This document shows, one piece after another, positions 11,701-23,000 of a stretch of 64,000 bases of DNA. Below the pieces are notes generated by a model. That model had not been told where the DNA came from. It saw only the letters and a program-made list of their open reading frames with translations, and did no database searches. The DNA comes from Orthonyx spaldingii. Taxonomy: Eukaryota > Chordata > Aves > Passeriformes > Orthonychidae. Made by a program: the position numbers and the translations under genes. Position 1 is the first letter of the stretch, and every line of letters starts with the position of its first letter. The stretch is taken from NCBI GenBank assembly GCA_013397795.1, contig VZTJ01004744.1, forward strand, positions 369,836-433,835, read 5' to 3'.

Positions 11701-14700
11701 CAGTTTTCTTCTTTCTCTTAACCAGAAATGGCAGAACTGCTCTCTATCACTTAGCATCAAGACTTTCCACCTCACTTTTTTAGTTAATAAAAATGAAATT
11801 TCTGCAACAGATGACTACACCAAAATTGTTTCTATCTATTAACTGTGTGCAACCTGGACATAAACCTGTGCACATGTTTTCTAACAAAATGCATGTTCAC
11901 AGATTTGTACAGGTCACAAAGATGTTGTGTGTTTCAAAACTCCCTGATATCATCATGATGAACTGAATTTTGTTGGAAAATCCCACTCTTTGCATCTGCA
12001 AAGAGAAACCACTTCTTAAGGTAAGTATGTTTGTAGCTTAAGGATGGAGGAGGATCAGAGCAGCCGTGGTCTTGCATGGAGACAGGACTTGGAGGCCCTG
12101 CTGTGGTTTTTGTGTTACCCTCAGTGCAGTGAAGCTGTTGATCTCCCTCTCTCTTTCTCCCCAGAAGGGCAGTGCTCAGTGACTGTGTTGTACTGCTGCA
12201 GCGGTAGCCACAGTTGGCTCTACTGTAGCCCTGCAGGCCAGTGGGAGGGTTCAATTCCCTCTGTGCCTTCCCAGTTTATGGCCCACAGTGGACTGTGTGC
12301 TGGGGAAAAAATGGATTTTCTCCAGGAGGTTATCTACATGTGGAAGGGAAGCTCCAAAACAGTTGAAATATATTAATGTGTTTTATTTGTTTTGTTTTTT
12401 TTCCTCAGCCTGATAGTGCATATCAAGGGGGAGTATTTTTTCTCACAGTACACTTTCCAACAGACTATCCTTTCAAACCACCAAAGGTAAGTCCTTTCTT
12501 TTAACTTAATACATTTTTTTGGTCAAAGTTTATTCTTTGAGGCTTAATTTTGGAAGTTAAACCAGAAAGGTGAGCAATAGTATACATGTTCATGATGGAT
12601 GCAGGTAAGAGTGTAAAAAAATTGTGTTGACAGATCTGGTATGACTGGAAAAGAAAGGATGATGTTAAGGATTCCAAATGTAATAACCCTAATCCGATGT
12701 TATTTGTTTGGTTTGTTTTCTTTTTTTGTTGTTGTTTGTTTGTTTGTTTATTATTACAGATTGCTTTTACAACAAAAATATATCACCCAAACATAAACAG
12801 TAATGGGAGTATTTGTCTCGATATCTTGAGATCACAATGGTCACCAGCTCTGACTGTCTCTAAAGGTAAACTCACTGATCTGATAATGCATTTATGAAGT
12901 TGCATGCACTGCCATGGCACTTTTTGGTCTATTACTGCACTACCTTAAAGGTAGCGGTGGGAACTCATTTATCCTGCATGTTTCAGAAGGGGCAAATTCC
13001 ATTGGAATTCTTGTTATGATCAAAGATCTTGTGCAGTTTATTGGGAGTGTCACATTACGGAAAAATGTGTGCACAGCGAAGAAATGTTCTAAACCAAGTT
13101 GGGTAAGATAATAAATATCCAATTAGCCTGAAATGCGATGGCTGACAGTGCATGCTGAACTGAGGAGAAACTGATGAGCAGGGCTTCAAAATCACCACTT
13201 GGAAGTAAATGTGAAACCCTGATACTGACGTGTGAGCTTACGTGATTGCCTGTTGATGCATCTTCAGGTTGCCTGAACATCCTTGTGTGGACTAAGGTCT
13301 TAATTTTATTTATTTTAAAAGGAGATAATTTGTTCTGGCTTGCATTCCTTTGTAAAATGAATATTTTAAAATGTAGCTCCTTTCACAGTCATCAGCAAAA
13401 GATTTATTAAAATATTCTCATCCTGTAGTTAACCTTGCTCAGAAGTTGAACACTGTAGATTTTTGGAACATTGAGTTAACAGTTACGCACTTTTTTTGTT
13501 AAGCAGGCATTTTGTGCCACTTCAAAAGCTGCTTAAAATGTGTGTGCTGTTGTTTTTCCTCACCTGTCTTCAAAGTGCTGAGTCAAACCCTTAGTCATAT
13601 TACAGAAATTTCTCATGTGACTCAAAAGGTCAAGCCGTATCACATCTTATGTGCTTGGGAGCTCTCTAAACTATCTGCCTTTTTTTAGAAGTGTCATTGC
13701 ACTGGGTGTACAAGCAAAGAAAAATTGTGGGTCCTTGTCCAATGGAAATTGCTCTGTGCAAGTCCAGTTGCTGGACCTCCTTGGAAAAGCAACTTCTCAT
13801 GCTTACAGGCCTGTGCAGTAACCTCACAAGCTGTATAAAATCTAATACTGTTTCCTGAAGTCATTGCTGAAGACGTGAATTACTCTTATGCATAATTAGC
13901 ATCATTTTTTCCCATAAATTAGTTGTTTTATAGCCATCAAAAATTGTCTTGTTTCTAGTTATTAAGCAAAGGAAAATTGGCAGTTAGGTTTAACACTTGA
14001 CATCTACAACTGAAAACTCAAAGTTTTTAGATCTCCAGCATTTTTCTCTCTCTTTCCTTGTTCAGCACTTCTTTGGTTATAAAGTGGAGTGGTCTGCTGG
14101 TCTTATGTTCTGATTTTATGTGCTATTAACCTGCTTGCATATTATATATTTCATAAACTGGGTATTAGCTCAGTGATTCATGGAAGTTTCTCCTTTCTAG
14201 TCTTTGTTTAACTGAATCAAAAGTTTACGGCATATTATAGCACCTCTGATTGGTGTGACCATGTATTTTAACCCAATTTTCTAATATTATTGGCACTTAA
14301 AATATGTCAGTATTGAAGTGGCTGAACTTTCTACTCCTGAAAATAGGTGTGGGCTCTTGGGTAGCAAAATAAAGCATGGGGGCAAAAGGTATTTTACAGC
14401 AGATTCTTATGGTAGCATGAAGTTCCCTTTCACAACATATTTAGAATTATTTAACTGTGTACTCTTGTGTGCATATTAGTTCTGAGTATAAAAATAGAAA
14501 TTTCCTGAAAAGTATGGCCTGAAAATGTTAGGGAAAAAAATCAAACATCCTTGGTCCAATACCAATAAATGAATATGTTATAAGTGAATACTTGTATTTA
14601 ATGCTGATCAAGTATTTCCCAAAATGGAAGTCACACTTAGGTAAAATGTTCATATGATTAAGGGAATAACTGTCAGCACAGAAGTAGAAAAGGATATGCA

Positions 14701-16434
14701 CAAAGAGAGTACTGCCTGGCAATGTAATATTAATAATATTAGTTACCTTAAACAACTGCAGATGGAAGGCTTGAGCAAGTATCTGTTGTAACTGTGTAGT
14801 CTGTAGCTTGGCTAATGTTCGTTCCCTGGCTGAGATGTGGGAGAGAGATCATTACAAAAGGTACAGGTCCATTGGTTGCAAATTCTGGAGGCCTGTGTCA
14901 GGTGTTGTTTACTAAGGCCCTAGAAAAATGATGCTATATAAACATTTCTGAACAGAACTGCTAAGTGAAAGCTTAATACTAATATGCATTCTTTTTCCAA
15001 TTCCCTCCTACCACATTCCTTCAGTGTACTGGAATATATTAAAGGATTATAGAAATAAAGCAGACTAACTTGTTTAATCGAGTGTCTCTTTTATTTAGTT
15101 TTATTGTCCATATGCTCCTTACTTTGTGATCCTAATCCAGATGATCCTTTAGTACCAGATATTGCACAGATCTACAAGTCAGACAAGGAAAAGTGAGTAT
15201 AACATACATAACTGTATGTGTGGTACTTGCAGATGGGTATCTGCTGTGCACCTTGTATATTAACTTTAGCAATACTCTTTTCCTAGATTTCTGCAGGATT
15301 AGCTTTTTAAATCTTGAGAATAGTGATGGCAAGTAGTGTTCAAGTTGAGGATGTTGTGCATCAGCTTCTCCCCATTTGTGGCTTAAGTTTTTTCCACCCA
15401 CCTACTTACTTGTGATTTCAGCTGTTGTGCCTCCTGTTTGTGAAGGAAGTGAAGGAGGGATGGTTTTCTATCTCCAAATCTCAAAATTTAATCATTGCTA
15501 GGGAAAGTGAGAAACTGTGTAGTCTTGACTATAGCTTTATCTTCTTACAATGATCACCTATTAAATTTTTTTCGTTTCATCTTGGATTTAGGAAATGAAA
15601 GATACGGCTGGTTACCCCTGAGCATTTACTTATGGGTATTTTATTATAAGTAAAGATCCCAAGACTTGTATGGTAGCATATTCTTGAGAAGAAAACCAAT
15701 TAGCGCATGAATTGCTACTGATCTTAAGAAAAAGATTTAAAAACTTGTTAGCCTTTTTCTCTGGATGACTCAGAAGAAAGGGAATCCAGTGTGAAGAGTG
15801 GAATGTAGCAAATGTGAGGACCAGAGGGGAACCTATCAACTCTCTAAGGACATTTACCTTTGGGATTATGGAATTATAAGATAATCAGCTTCATATCAGA
15901 AGGAAAAGACCCAAGACTTAAAACCTAGTAAAAAATGCTTTTCAGAAAATTTTCTTTTCGAGTTCTGAAATGCAGCTGGCAGTGCAGAATGGAGAATAAA
16001 ATCCCAGTTAATTATACTGAATTTTATGGAACTAAAATGTGTAAATGTTGTTAGACTCTTAATAGCCTATGCTTTTAGGAGTAACTGACAACAAATTCCT
16101 GTCAAGGTACAAATAAGGGAACCAGTTGTGAAAGGCAAATGAAGGATGCACAATGCTACAATATAATGCAAACCTGTGAAGTTTGAGTCTGAATAGCTCT
16201 GATGGGTAACCTTAGAAGCTGAACAGGTAGTGGATATATACTTCCTGGCTTTTAGACTATTTTAATGTTCTTTGACTCAATGCTCAGAGGTGAAAAGCTC
16301 AATAACACCTGTATTAAGTAAATCCGTGGCCATTGTCAATGTATCACTAACAGCTCTTCACTGTAATGCCTTCTTTCTGCACGTACAGATACAACAGACA
16401 TGCAAGAGAATGGACTCAGAAATATGCAATGTAA
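2266..16434 (+). CDS. UBE2D1: ubiquitin-conjugating enzyme E2 D1
   Basis: UBCH5-class E2 enzyme. It takes ubiquitin from E1 as a thioester on its active-site cysteine and passes it, with RING or HECT E3 ligases, to many substrates. Seven coding exons are all framed by GT-AG sites: 2266-2289, 9599-9662, 9748-9779, 12409-12486, 12760-12865, 15099-15192 and 16389-16434. Together they give 444 nt, 147 aa plus TAA, the exact family length. The HPN motif and active-site cysteine (in [11 protein letters not shown], about residue 85) are in exon 5. The N-terminal [18 protein letters not shown] and the PPDSAYQ and [14 protein letters not shown] stretches fit paralogue D1 rather than D2 or D3, which read differently at these sites. 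Intron 1 is 7.3 kb. No frame damage is visible. Confidence 0.96.
2290..9598 (+). other. UBE2D1: UBE2D1 intron 1
   Basis: A 7.3 kb AT-rich intron with donor GTGAGT and acceptor TTCTTACAG. It contains a short GT run near 6205 and homopolymer A tracts. I see no conserved exon and no clear recent repeat. Confidence 0.85.
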
Positions 16435-17265
16435 ACTTTTGAAGACATTTTCATATACCACAGAGTACTGTAAAATCTAGGTTTTTTCAAAATTGGAAGG
16501 AAATGGAGCACAGTTTGTGGTTTCAATGTGACACCCTTTGAATTTTTTTTCACCTGTGTAAGTGTGTTTCTGGAGCAAGGGAGAACAAACTTCCAAAAAT
16601 AACCATATGACTGTGATAAGAATATTTATCCTCTTTGTATGCTTTGCAGAAGACATTTATTATAGTTTTACACTTGAAAGTAACTTTTTCTTCGGACGAC
16701 AAGATCTACAATGCAGTTGTAAATCAACCAAATTATTTTTGCTGGAAAAAGTAGCTTTTTTCATGTGATGAATAGTGTATGTGTGTCATTGAAGTATGTT
16801 GTCTGTTTCATAAGTGTGTTCAAGTTTCTTTTTGTTAGTTCACTTATATAATTTGTATTTTTTTTACTGTATAGACTATTCTATTTACAATGTAAGTCAT
16901 TTCATTTTAGACTTGTTTGTGCACAGTATTGACAAGATACAACTGCTAATAGTGAAAATAATTGGAGTGTCTCACCCATTAAAATATTCTGAAGACTGCA
17001 GACTTCTTAAAACCTAAAATGATCTTTGCACTGTAAATCCTTGTATGCTGATTATGGAGAAACACTTGGTTTTGATTCTGTTGCATACTTGACTTAATTT
17101 TATTGCAATGTGAACTAATTGCACTGGTATGTAGAAAGATATGTAACTGTTTTGTTGCTGTTCAGAACTGATTTTTGAGGTGTGGGCAACATAACACTAC
17201 TACAGACCTTTTACAAATCCAGATGTAGCCTTTTCCATATAAATAAAATACATTTTCTACTTTCC
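16435..17265 (+). other. UBE2D1: UBE2D1 3' UTR
   Basis: AT-rich sequence directly after the stop codon. A canonical AATAAA at 17242-17247 is the best polyadenylation signal, giving a 3' UTR of about 0.8 kb. Longer forms are possible because AT-rich sequence without repeats continues to about 18700. The exact end is inferred. Confidence 0.55.
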
Positions 17266-18977
17266 TTGACTATTTTTTTATCTTAACTCATGCATATCCT
17301 TAAAATACTTGTTCTAACATTGTAACAGAGAATCACCAGTAGTGAGAGTGTATCTGTCTTGTAGACAGAATGTCCAGTGCATCATGTACTGCTTAGAACT
17401 GGGTTGCAGTTAATTTTTTTTTAATTTTTATGCTAGCTCTAGCCTGGTGGATTTAGCCTACTATGCCCATTGTTGGATATAGGATTTCAGCTAGGTTAAT
17501 GCCATGCTACACCAATATTCACCTGTGGAGGAGATAATCACAAGAGTCTGTTAAGGTTGTGTATTTGCAATATCAGAATGTTACAGTAAACTCACACTTG
17601 AAAGTAACTTTTTGGTTAACTTGCACTTCAGTTCCTTCAGACTATGCATGTGGAAAACCAGTAGTTCTGGAGATGGCACTCTGTTCTTGAAATGTAGATT
17701 AAAAGCAGAGAAACTCTTGATTTCTACCACTTGTTCTTCTTGGTTATTTGAAAATAAAAAAGGATGACAAAATGTTTTTCTCTGCATCTTGCACATGAAA
17801 GAAAAATGACTTGCAGTTGAGAAATTTGTGATCATAAAATACATTTTTAAGACAACAAATATATTTGATTTGGGGGTTTTTTGCTTGTTTTTTGTTCTAA
17901 TAGGCGTTGAACTGGAATTTGGTGTATGGGTGGTAAGCATGCACAGTAGGAGCATTTATTTCTACCGGTGGATTATTGGCTTTGTGCTTGCTGATTTACA
18001 GATCTTAAGTTGGTCACATACAGGAAAATGTCATTTCTGGGCTAGTTTTATCTGTGATGTAATGATGACATTTGAAATAGCAGCTTGAGAGTGTTCTAAT
18101 AATCTTAAAATATCACTGTTTGCTACATTTTACTAGCTGAGTAAATGGATTTTTTTTATTATTATTACTGAGTGCTTCTTTATACTTGAATTAGAACAAT
18201 GGAGCTAGGAAGGCAAAGACATTTATACTTCTTGCTCAAATGATCGTAGAAAACTGACCATCAGAATGTGTTCCCAGAGTTTTTATTTTTTCTAGGTAAA
18301 TAGTAATCTGATTGTACTAGTTATTTAAATTTTTGGAATATCTATACTGAACTGTGTGAAATTGGAAGTTTGACTTGGTTTCTTTTGGTTTATCAGTTTG
18401 TGTTAGGGATGGTTTGAAAACATTTGTACTTTAACTGGTAATGTTTCTGCTTTGTGCCATGCATGCAAAATTACTTTCCACCATGGTATGAAACCAGCAG
18501 GAGCATTGAGAACCAATAACCACCACCCCTGTGTAAAACATATTAAGCATATGTAAATATTAAAAAAGGAACTTGTCTTTATGATCATGCTGGTTTAGAG
18601 GTGTGAAGCTAAGTCTTTGATTCTTATGATACTCCTAGCAGCTCAGCCTGTCTGCTTTTGAAATTATCGGAATGAAATGATAAATACATTATTTAAAACT
18701 TCAGTCGTGCAATGAAATGGTTGGATTTAATCTGTGGAGAGAAACATCTCCACTACTGCACCTTCACAGTTCCTCTGTTATTGCTTTTTATACAAATTCT
18801 GTATCCAGGGGAAGGGCTGAAAAGTTACTTCATTTTGTGCTGTTTACTGCAGTGGGGGAATTAAATCTTCCTTTTTCCCTGAGAACCGGTCGGAGCTGTG
18901 GTGCCTGCTGTTTCAGACACAGCTGCCCCCAAAACAGTGAAGCCTTGGGGTTCGTTTTAGGCCACACCGCCTCAACT
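17266..18977. other. UBE2D1-TFAM intergenic sequence
   Basis: AT-rich sequence with no exon or RNA gene that I can support. It may include extended UBE2D1 3' UTR. Confidence 0.5.
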
Positions 18978-19448
18978 TGTCAGAAAAATTAATCCACAAC
19001 CACCAGAGGTTTATGTTCAAAAAGGAGACAGAGGAGTCCTGTAATTTTATTTGAATAAAGGGAGAGGCCGTGGGCATTTCCCATGGGGTCTCTCGAATTG
19101 CTGGGGGGTAAAACCCCTTTTTTATCCTGATTCTTAGCCGCGACACCCTCTTTCTTTCCCCACCGGCTGATGTGCTCGGAAGGTACAGACTTCTTGAATC
19201 GCCTGTTCTATGTCCCCCTCTAATACGCACCCCCCTTTTTTTATATAAAAGAAAAAACCTATTCTTAATCCTATTAAGTCTGTTCTTTTTCTCTAGGTTC
19301 AGGAATTTAACATAGCCTTGGCTGAGCAACAATCCCTGTTGGTTAGTAACATCATCTAGAACTGAGAGTTTTCTTCTGTTTCTTCCCTATCTCTAAGCTC
19401 CTAGCCCTATCTACAAGCAGATTCACACGGGCTGCTTGTAAAGACACA
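18978..19448 (-). mobile_element. endogenous retrovirus 3' end with LTR
   Basis: Read on the minus strand, a purine tract (A7G6, 19230-19242) is followed at once by TG and then about 250 bases that end in ...CTGACA at 18978. Inside is an AATAAA (plus-strand TTTATT, 19046-19051) placed as expected for an LTR R region, and a possible TATA-like GGATAA near 19115. This is the arrangement polypurine tract then 3' LTR. The sequence at 19243-19448 would then be the last part of the internal region. Alternatively the whole 471 bases, starting TGTGTC at 19448 and using TATATAA near 19245 as TATA box, is one solo LTR. I found no clear target-site duplication. Confidence 0.55.
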
Positions 19449-19545
19449 TTCATCTTATTCCTTTCAAACTGAAGGAGTTACTTAGTGACTTAGTGCCCGG
19501 TTTGTGATGTGTCTATGACGAGTTTCCGGCTGGTTGAGGACGGGG

Positions 19546-19841
19546 AGTGCCCGTGAGGGGCGGTTTAAGACGCCATATGCCCGTGAGGGCCGGTGCGGCC
19601 GCGAGGGTGGCGGTGGGAGTGCCTGTGAGGGGCGGTTCGGGACGGGGGATGCCCGTGAGGGGCGGTTCAGCCCACCGTGTGCCCGTGGGGGGCGGTGGGC
19701 GTGTTCAGCCCGCTGTATGCCCGCTGTGAGGTGCAGCGGGGGTGCCCGTGAGGGGCGGCGGGAGTGTTTAGGACGGGAGTGTCCATGAGGGGCGGTTCAG
19801 CCCGCCGTGTGCCCGTGAGGGCAGCAGGGGTGCCCGTGAGG
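19546..19841 (+). repeat. GC-box minisatellite in the TFAM promoter
   Basis: About ten tandem copies of a GCCCGTGAGGGGCGG core, separated by variable 5-25 base spacers, run straight into the assembly gap. Most copies contain the Sp1-type GC box GGGGCGG or a one-base variant. The copies diverge by point changes (for example GCCTGTGAGG, GTCCATGAGG), so it is an evolving minisatellite rather than an assembly stutter. It lies about 190-490 bases upstream of the TFAM start codon. Confidence 0.85.
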
Positions 19842-19993
19842 NNNNNNNNNNNNNNNNNNNNNNNNNNNNNNNNNNNNNNNNNNNNNNNNNNNNNNNNNNN
19901 NNNNNNNNNNNNNNNNNNNNNNNNNNNNNNNNNNNNNNNNNNNNNNNNNNNNNNNNNNNNNNNNNNNNNNNNNNNNNNNNNNNNNNNNNNNNN
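19842..19993. other. assembly gap (152 N)
   Basis: A run of N between the minisatellite and the TFAM first exon. Its size may be nominal. It hides the proximal TFAM promoter and probably more repeat copies. Confidence 0.99.
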
Positions 19994-20010
19994 GGGTGCC
20001 GCGCGCCCTG

Positions 20011-20020
20011 GCGCACGCGC
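20011..20020 (+). promoter_or_regulatory. TFAM: NRF-1 site at the TFAM start
   Basis: A perfect palindromic NRF-1 core GCGCACGCGC ends 11 bases before the TFAM ATG, and the start codon itself sits in a YY1-like GATGGCGGC. NRF-1 control of TFAM is established in mammals. Occupancy here is inferred. Confidence 0.7.
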
Positions 20021-20031
20021 GTTCGGTCGCG

Positions 20032-23000
20032 ATGGCGGCGGCGGCCGTGCTGGGCCGGGCCGCGGGGCTGGGCCTGGGGCTGGGGCTGGGGCTGCTCACG
20101 GGCACGGGCGGCCGGCGGCTCCTCCGCGGCGGGACGGCAGCGGGGCTGCGCCAGCGGGGCACCGGGACCCTCCTCGACGGCGCCGTTGTGTGCAGCAGGG
20201 TCGGTGGCGCGGCGGAGCGGTGCCTGTCTCGGGGGAGCAGCTCGGATCAGCGCCCGAAACGGCCCCTTACCGCCTATCTTCGCTTTGTGGTGGACAACCG
20301 TCCTGCTTTTAGGGAAAAAAACCCAGGTACGAGGGGTGAGGGAAGGCGGGCGGTGTTGGGGCCGGGGCTCAGGTACCGCCGCCCCCCAGAGCGGGGCCGC
20401 AGCCGGAGCCCCGCGGAGTAGGGGGAGCCGGGACAACCCGGCCCGTTGTAAAACTCAGCCTCGGGAAACACCTAAAGTCGTGATCTCAGAGACCCAACCC
20501 GTCTGTTTATCCCCACCATTCCCCGAGTGAATCCAGCACGGCCGTGCTCGCTGCCTGCACGTGCCTGCTTGGTCTAACGTGCTTCGTAAAGCAAAAAAGT
20601 GAATATGTGTGTGTAACTCTTAAAATGTTTGATGGAATATCTCACCTAGGTAATACATGTTAACGGTGATTTATGATTCTCAATTAGTTTTGGGCTCCGT
20701 GTATGTGAATTACCCTTTTACTGAAATTATGAGCTGTGTATGATTTTATTTTGAGGCTTAGTAATTGCAAAATTATAGGTACTGGATTGCATCACTGTAT
20801 ATGGGAGAAAAAATAAGTATGTTTAGAGAAAAATGGTTTTCTGTGAATATGTTTGATTTACTATCAAAAACTGCGCTTACAGGCAATGCAGTCCCTCCTG
20901 TTGGAGAGCTGCAGAATAGAAGGGTATGCTGGTTTTGAAATACTGTTGAAAGTTAAAAGAACTGTGGTCATATTGGGCAAATCTTGAGGAAGATTTAAGT
21001 AGAGAAAACCATTTGATACCCTGTACAGCTCACCAGTTCAAGAGTTCCGCACTCTCATAGGTTGGTAACTGAACTAACCAAGGGTATATTGTAGTTACAT
21101 ACCACACCAGTGTTTTCCACATTTCCAAAATTTAAATAATCTGTAAATAAACATACTGGATCTTATATACAAATTGAGAATTTGGGGTTTTGTTATTCCA
21201 AGAGAGGTAATGGTCAAAAATAACCCAATAATTTATTTGTTTTCTTTTGTCATTGGTCAAAGCGTCATATTTTCAAGGGTTTTAAGGTTGATTTACTTTG
21301 CATGAAAACCTTCCCATTGCCTTGTTTTTCCAGAATTCTGAAAGTCAGGTTACTGAGAAGAGCTTAGTTATGCTTTTCCACCACTGAGGTGGCTGAGCTT
21401 TACATCTGAGGGGGAAGAGAAGCTCATCTGTTTTTTCATTTATTGTCAAGTAGAGGGAAAGCCTGTAAAGGATTTTTCAAGAAAAGAAAACTTTATATCC
21501 TCTAAGCACCACGCTTGGGTTTCGTTGGGGTTTGTTTGCTTGGCGCCTTTTTTGGGTGGTTGGTTTGTTTTTAATTATTCTTTTCCCCTTCACAAATTCA
21601 AGTGTGGCTGGAGGCCTCATCAAATCACCATAGTGCAAGAGCAACAGGCAAAGGCAGTCAGCTGAAAACCAAAGTGGAGTAAAGTCACTAATTTTGTTTG
21701 TTAGAGAAGGAAATTACTTTCTTTTAACTTCTTTTGAATAATATTTTAGGTAAAGGATAATAAAGATCAAAGTATATGTGCTATATCAAGTGGATAGAGT
21801 CACATTATACTTGCATGAAGAATTCAGCAGACTCTTTTTGCTAAAAACTTAGTACTGGAAATTTTCCTTTTGGTTTCTTTCCTGCTCCCCCTTCCAAATT
21901 CAGACCACCTTGCATTGTATAGAAAAAGATCCAGCTCAAAAGCCAAAAAATATAAAATAGTTGTGCAGTGATAATAGCTGCCTTGAAATGATGCTTCAGT
22001 TTATAACTGCGTGTTTTGTTCCAGGTAGCAGTGACTTCCCCATCCCCCAAATATTGCAGTGCCCTTTAACTGCCACAGTGAGGTAGTTTTGTGAAAGGAC
22101 AAAAATGCACTTGTACAGGAAGATACTTGTGACAGCTTTCCCTGGGAGAAATGGAAGAAGCTTACTAAAGATACAATGTTGATCTTTGTTTTTGGGCTTT
22201 CTCCTTTTAATGTACAGAAGCCAGCAACATGGAACTGATTAAAATATTAGCAGGTGCTTGGAAGGAGTTACCAGCATCACAGAAGCAGGTACGGTTGTAT
22301 CCTTTCCCTGAGTACTTTGAACTCTACAGGTGGTGCAATTTATTTGGTTTGGTGTCTCTCGTGGTTTTTCTAACTCTGGTGGGTTTTTTTGGTGGGTTGG
22401 CTTGTTTTTAAAGGGCTTGAAAAAGCACGTGTGTACAAAGGTTCAGACATCAAAACAGTTGGGAGAATTGGGAGCTTTGGGTAACTCAAGGGAAGTGTGG
22501 TGGGGTGACCCTGGGTATGTGCCAGGTGCTCACCAAAGCTACTCTCAACTGGGCAGGGGAGAGAAAATACAACAAAAAGTTTGTGCGTTGGACTAAAGCA
22601 GGGAGAGGTCCCTCACCAGTTACTGTCAGGGCACAACAAACTTCAGTTAGGGAAATCAGTTTATCATCAATCAAATCAGAGTAGGATAATGAGAAATAAT
22701 AAAAAACTTAAGTCCTAAGACACCTTTCCCCCTACTCTCCCTGTTTCTTGGGCTCAACTTCACTCCTGATTTCTCTTGTTTCTCCCCTCAGTGGTGCAGG
22801 GGGACAGGGAATGGGGGCTGAGGTCAGTCCATCAAGCATTGTCTCTGCTGCTCCTTGCTGCTCAGTGGGAGAACTTCCAGCAGGGAGTCCCTCCCCAGGG
22901 AACAATCCTCCATGAACTGCTCACAAAGAGTCTTTCCCCATGGGCTGCAGTTCTGCAGAAACTGCTGCAGCACGTGTGCCTTTGCAGGGGCTGCTGTCCT

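Noticed and set aside
12044..12376. 110-codon frame in UBE2D1 intron 3 ending near exon 4
   Set aside because: No homology, crosses the polypyrimidine tract and has no splice role. The family exon starts at 12409.
19546..19841. CRISPR-like array (short repeat with spacers)
   Set aside because: Vertebrate DNA, spacers of irregular length related to each other, repeat core diverging. This is a minisatellite.
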